Assembly: GCF_002836355.1 (NCBI RefSeq) | Contig: NZ_PJCA01000003.1 | Location: 1 to 36,297 of the forward strand | DNA length: 36,297 nucleotides | Direction of reading: 5' to 3' | Source of the DNA: Moritella sp. Urea-trap-13 | GTDB taxonomy: Bacteria > Pseudomonadota > Gammaproteobacteria > Enterobacterales > Moritellaceae | Translations under genes and position numbers: made by a program | The notes under the pieces: model-generated | The model's input: only the letters and a program-made list of their open reading frames with translations | Databases searched by the model: none | Told to the model about the DNA's origin: nothing | Part shown: positions 35,244 to 36,297 of the stretch, piece after piece | How positions within the stretch are numbered: the stretch's first letter is position 1 | How the letters are laid out: every line of letters starts with the position of its first letter

Positions 35244-35699
35244 TTACTCTGCAGGATGAAGAGTGCGTTCATTCGCTTCACGTACTTTTAATGTCCGTTG
35301 TTGATATTCAGCATCATTCAGCGATTGAATTGCTTCTTTCGCATCAGCCTCTGGCATTTCGACAAAACCGAAACCACGACGTTTACCTGTATGCTTGTCT
35401 TTCATTAAGCGAACTGATAATACCTGCCCATGTTCTGCAAACAATGTACGTACTGATGTCTCATTTGCTCGGTAAGGTAAGTTCCCTACATATAAAGTCG
35501 TTGTTTCTACAGCTACGCTGCTTGAAGATGAAGGTATTGTTAATTTAATTGTAATACCAGTAATAATTGCACCAATAGCAAACGCAATTGGTGCTGCTAT
35601 TGTACTTCCTATAAAGGAAAGTACTGCAAAACCAATTGCAGCAATAGCCACTGAAATAACGGATGCTCGAGTAGCATTGGATAAAGTTGAAAAGCCCAT
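35244..35699 (-). CDS. Membrane-anchored RRM-domain RNA-binding protein
   Basis: The 151-residue product has a hydrophobic N-terminal half (about residues 12-53), probably two membrane helices split by Gly and Pro near residues 31-37, a Ser-rich linker (57-61) and one RNA recognition motif from about residue 67. Both RRM signatures are present: RNP2 LYVGNL at 69-74 and RNP1 around KRRGFGFV at 106-113. This suggests an RRM held at the inner membrane facing the cytoplasm; the RNA target is unknown. The ATG at 35699 has AGGGG 12 nt upstream; the in-frame ATG at 35726 lacks any ribosome-binding site. It lies between murI and an rRNA operon, divergent from the latter. Confidence 0.85.
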   Translation of the reverse strand: MGFSTLSNATRASVISVAIAAIGFAVLSFIGSTIAAPIAFAIGAIITGITIKLTIPSSSSSVAVETTTLYVGNLPYRANETSVRTLFAEHGQVLSVRLMKDKHTGKRRGFGFVEMPEADAKEAIQSLNDAEYQQRTLKVREANERTLHPAE

Positions 35700-35983
35700 C
35701 GTTTTAAAGAACCCCTGAAAACACATAAGTGATTAATATAAAAGAATAAATTATCAATTGTTACTCTTGTCCCTAATAGTAACTAATATATAGAAGAGCG
35801 ACAATCAATCTCAATGTATCAATAAAAAGCTAAAAAAAATCATAGCTGTGTCTTATTTTGTCAAAAAATGTATGAAATACAAACAAAAATATTAATATTA
35901 TTGAAATATAAATGCATAGGCTGTGTATAACTTGGTGGTAAGTTGTGATTAATTATGTCTTTAGTTTTTTATATAAAAAAGAC

Positions 35984-36011
35984 TTGTCATCATCCGTCAT
36001 CTCTCTATAAT
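35984..36011 (+). promoter_or_regulatory. rRNA operon promoter P1
   Basis: TTGTCA (35984-35989) and a perfect TATAAT (36006-36011) are 16 bp apart, followed by the GC-rich discriminator GCGACC. The 20 or so bases upstream are A/T tracts like an UP element. The 16-bp spacing with a GC discriminator is typical of stringently controlled rrn P1 promoters. Between the RRM gene and this point (35727-35983) the sequence is AT-rich and shows no gene. Confidence 0.82.
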
Positions 36012-36107
36012 GCGACCTCACTGACACGGCAACAGCCGCTAAGTAAAGGTGTTTATCAGTATCGAAAGTTACTTTTTAATCTCCCGAAATAAAGTGCAAA
36101 TATGTGC

Positions 36108-36135
36108 TTGACTTCGAAATAGGTTTGCGTAGAAT
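36108..36135 (+). promoter_or_regulatory. rRNA operon promoter P2
   Basis: TTGACT (36108-36113) and TAGAAT (36130-36135) are 16 bp apart, followed by ACGCAGCC. It lies 124 bp downstream of P1, similar to the tandem P1/P2 arrangement of E. coli rrn operons. Confidence 0.78.
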
Positions 36136-36297
36136 ACGCAGCCTGACCACGGCGAAAGACGTCAAGGTCAATGCTCTTTAACAATTTATTCAAGCAATCT
36201 GTGTGAGCACTTGCAGAGATGTAATGACCAAATATTATATCAATGTAATTGTGAACATTAAATTAAATCGAAAGATTTGGTTTTATAAACAATGGAC
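36136..36297 (+). other. 5' leader of an rRNA operon (16S gene beyond the window)
   Basis: After boxA the leader continues through CAATCTGTGTGAGCACTTGC, typical of the 5' side of the RNase III processing stem around pre-16S rRNA. The conserved 16S 5' end (AGAGTTTGATC type) is not reached before the window stops. Orientation is plus, after murI, as rrnB in E. coli. Confidence 0.82.
36144..36185 (+). promoter_or_regulatory. rrn leader boxB hairpin and boxA antitermination site
   Basis: TGACC (36144-36148) pairs with GGTCA (36166-36170) around an inner ACG/CGT stem, a boxB-like hairpin. TGCTCTTTAACAAT (36172-36185) is the boxA antitermination element recognised by NusB/NusE. Together they mark the start of an rRNA operon. 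Confidence 0.88.

Overview
The window is about 36 kb of core chromosome from a marine gammaproteobacterium. It is AT-rich, and the gene order and protein families point to the Alteromonadales/Vibrionales neighbourhood. Moritella or a close relative is my best guess; this rests on recognising protein families, not on a search. No transposase, integrase, phage gene, CRISPR array or tRNA was seen, and nothing looks recently transferred.

Layout. (a) 1-2320: a DUF1415 gene convergent with pyrBI, which has a leader ORF and a terminator-type attenuator. (b) 2375-8574: ridA, tusDCB (tRNA 2-thiolation) and the str operon rpsL-rpsG-fusA-tuf, with a near-consensus promoter, a hairpin at the predicted mRNA 5' end, a probable S7 autoregulatory spacer and a strong tuf terminator. 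(c) 8654-14815, all on the minus strand: hslR-hslO (ribosome rescue and redox chaperone), pckA, and greB-tex (transcription factors). (d) 15236-26617: a complete gspCDEFGHIJKLMN type II secretion operon. Its genes mostly overlap or abut, except for a 116-nt hairpin-containing gap after the major pseudopilin gene gspG. (e) 26659-28056: nudE and cysQ. (f) 28150-29523: an NSS-family sodium symporter on the minus strand, preceded by three TyrR-box-like sequences. (g) 29852-35229: fabR-yijD, trmA, a cobalamin riboswitch with btuB, and murI. (h) 35244-35699: a membrane-anchored RRM protein on the minus strand. (i) 35984-36297: tandem promoters and the boxB/boxA leader of an rRNA operon whose 16S gene starts beyond the window.

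The block fabR-yijD-trmA-btuB-murI-rrn matches the E. coli order around rrnB. The tus-str, hslRO-pckA, greB-tex, nudE and gsp genes all belong to the E. coli 74-76 min neighbourhood, so this window joins two conserved blocks.

I found no obviously new multi-gene system. The most informative signals are regulatory: the TyrR boxes at the NSS transporter, a palindrome over a predicted gspC promoter, the pyrBI attenuator, a terminator for the RRM gene buried in the end of murI, and two copies of a related 39-bp palindrome used as intergenic hairpins.
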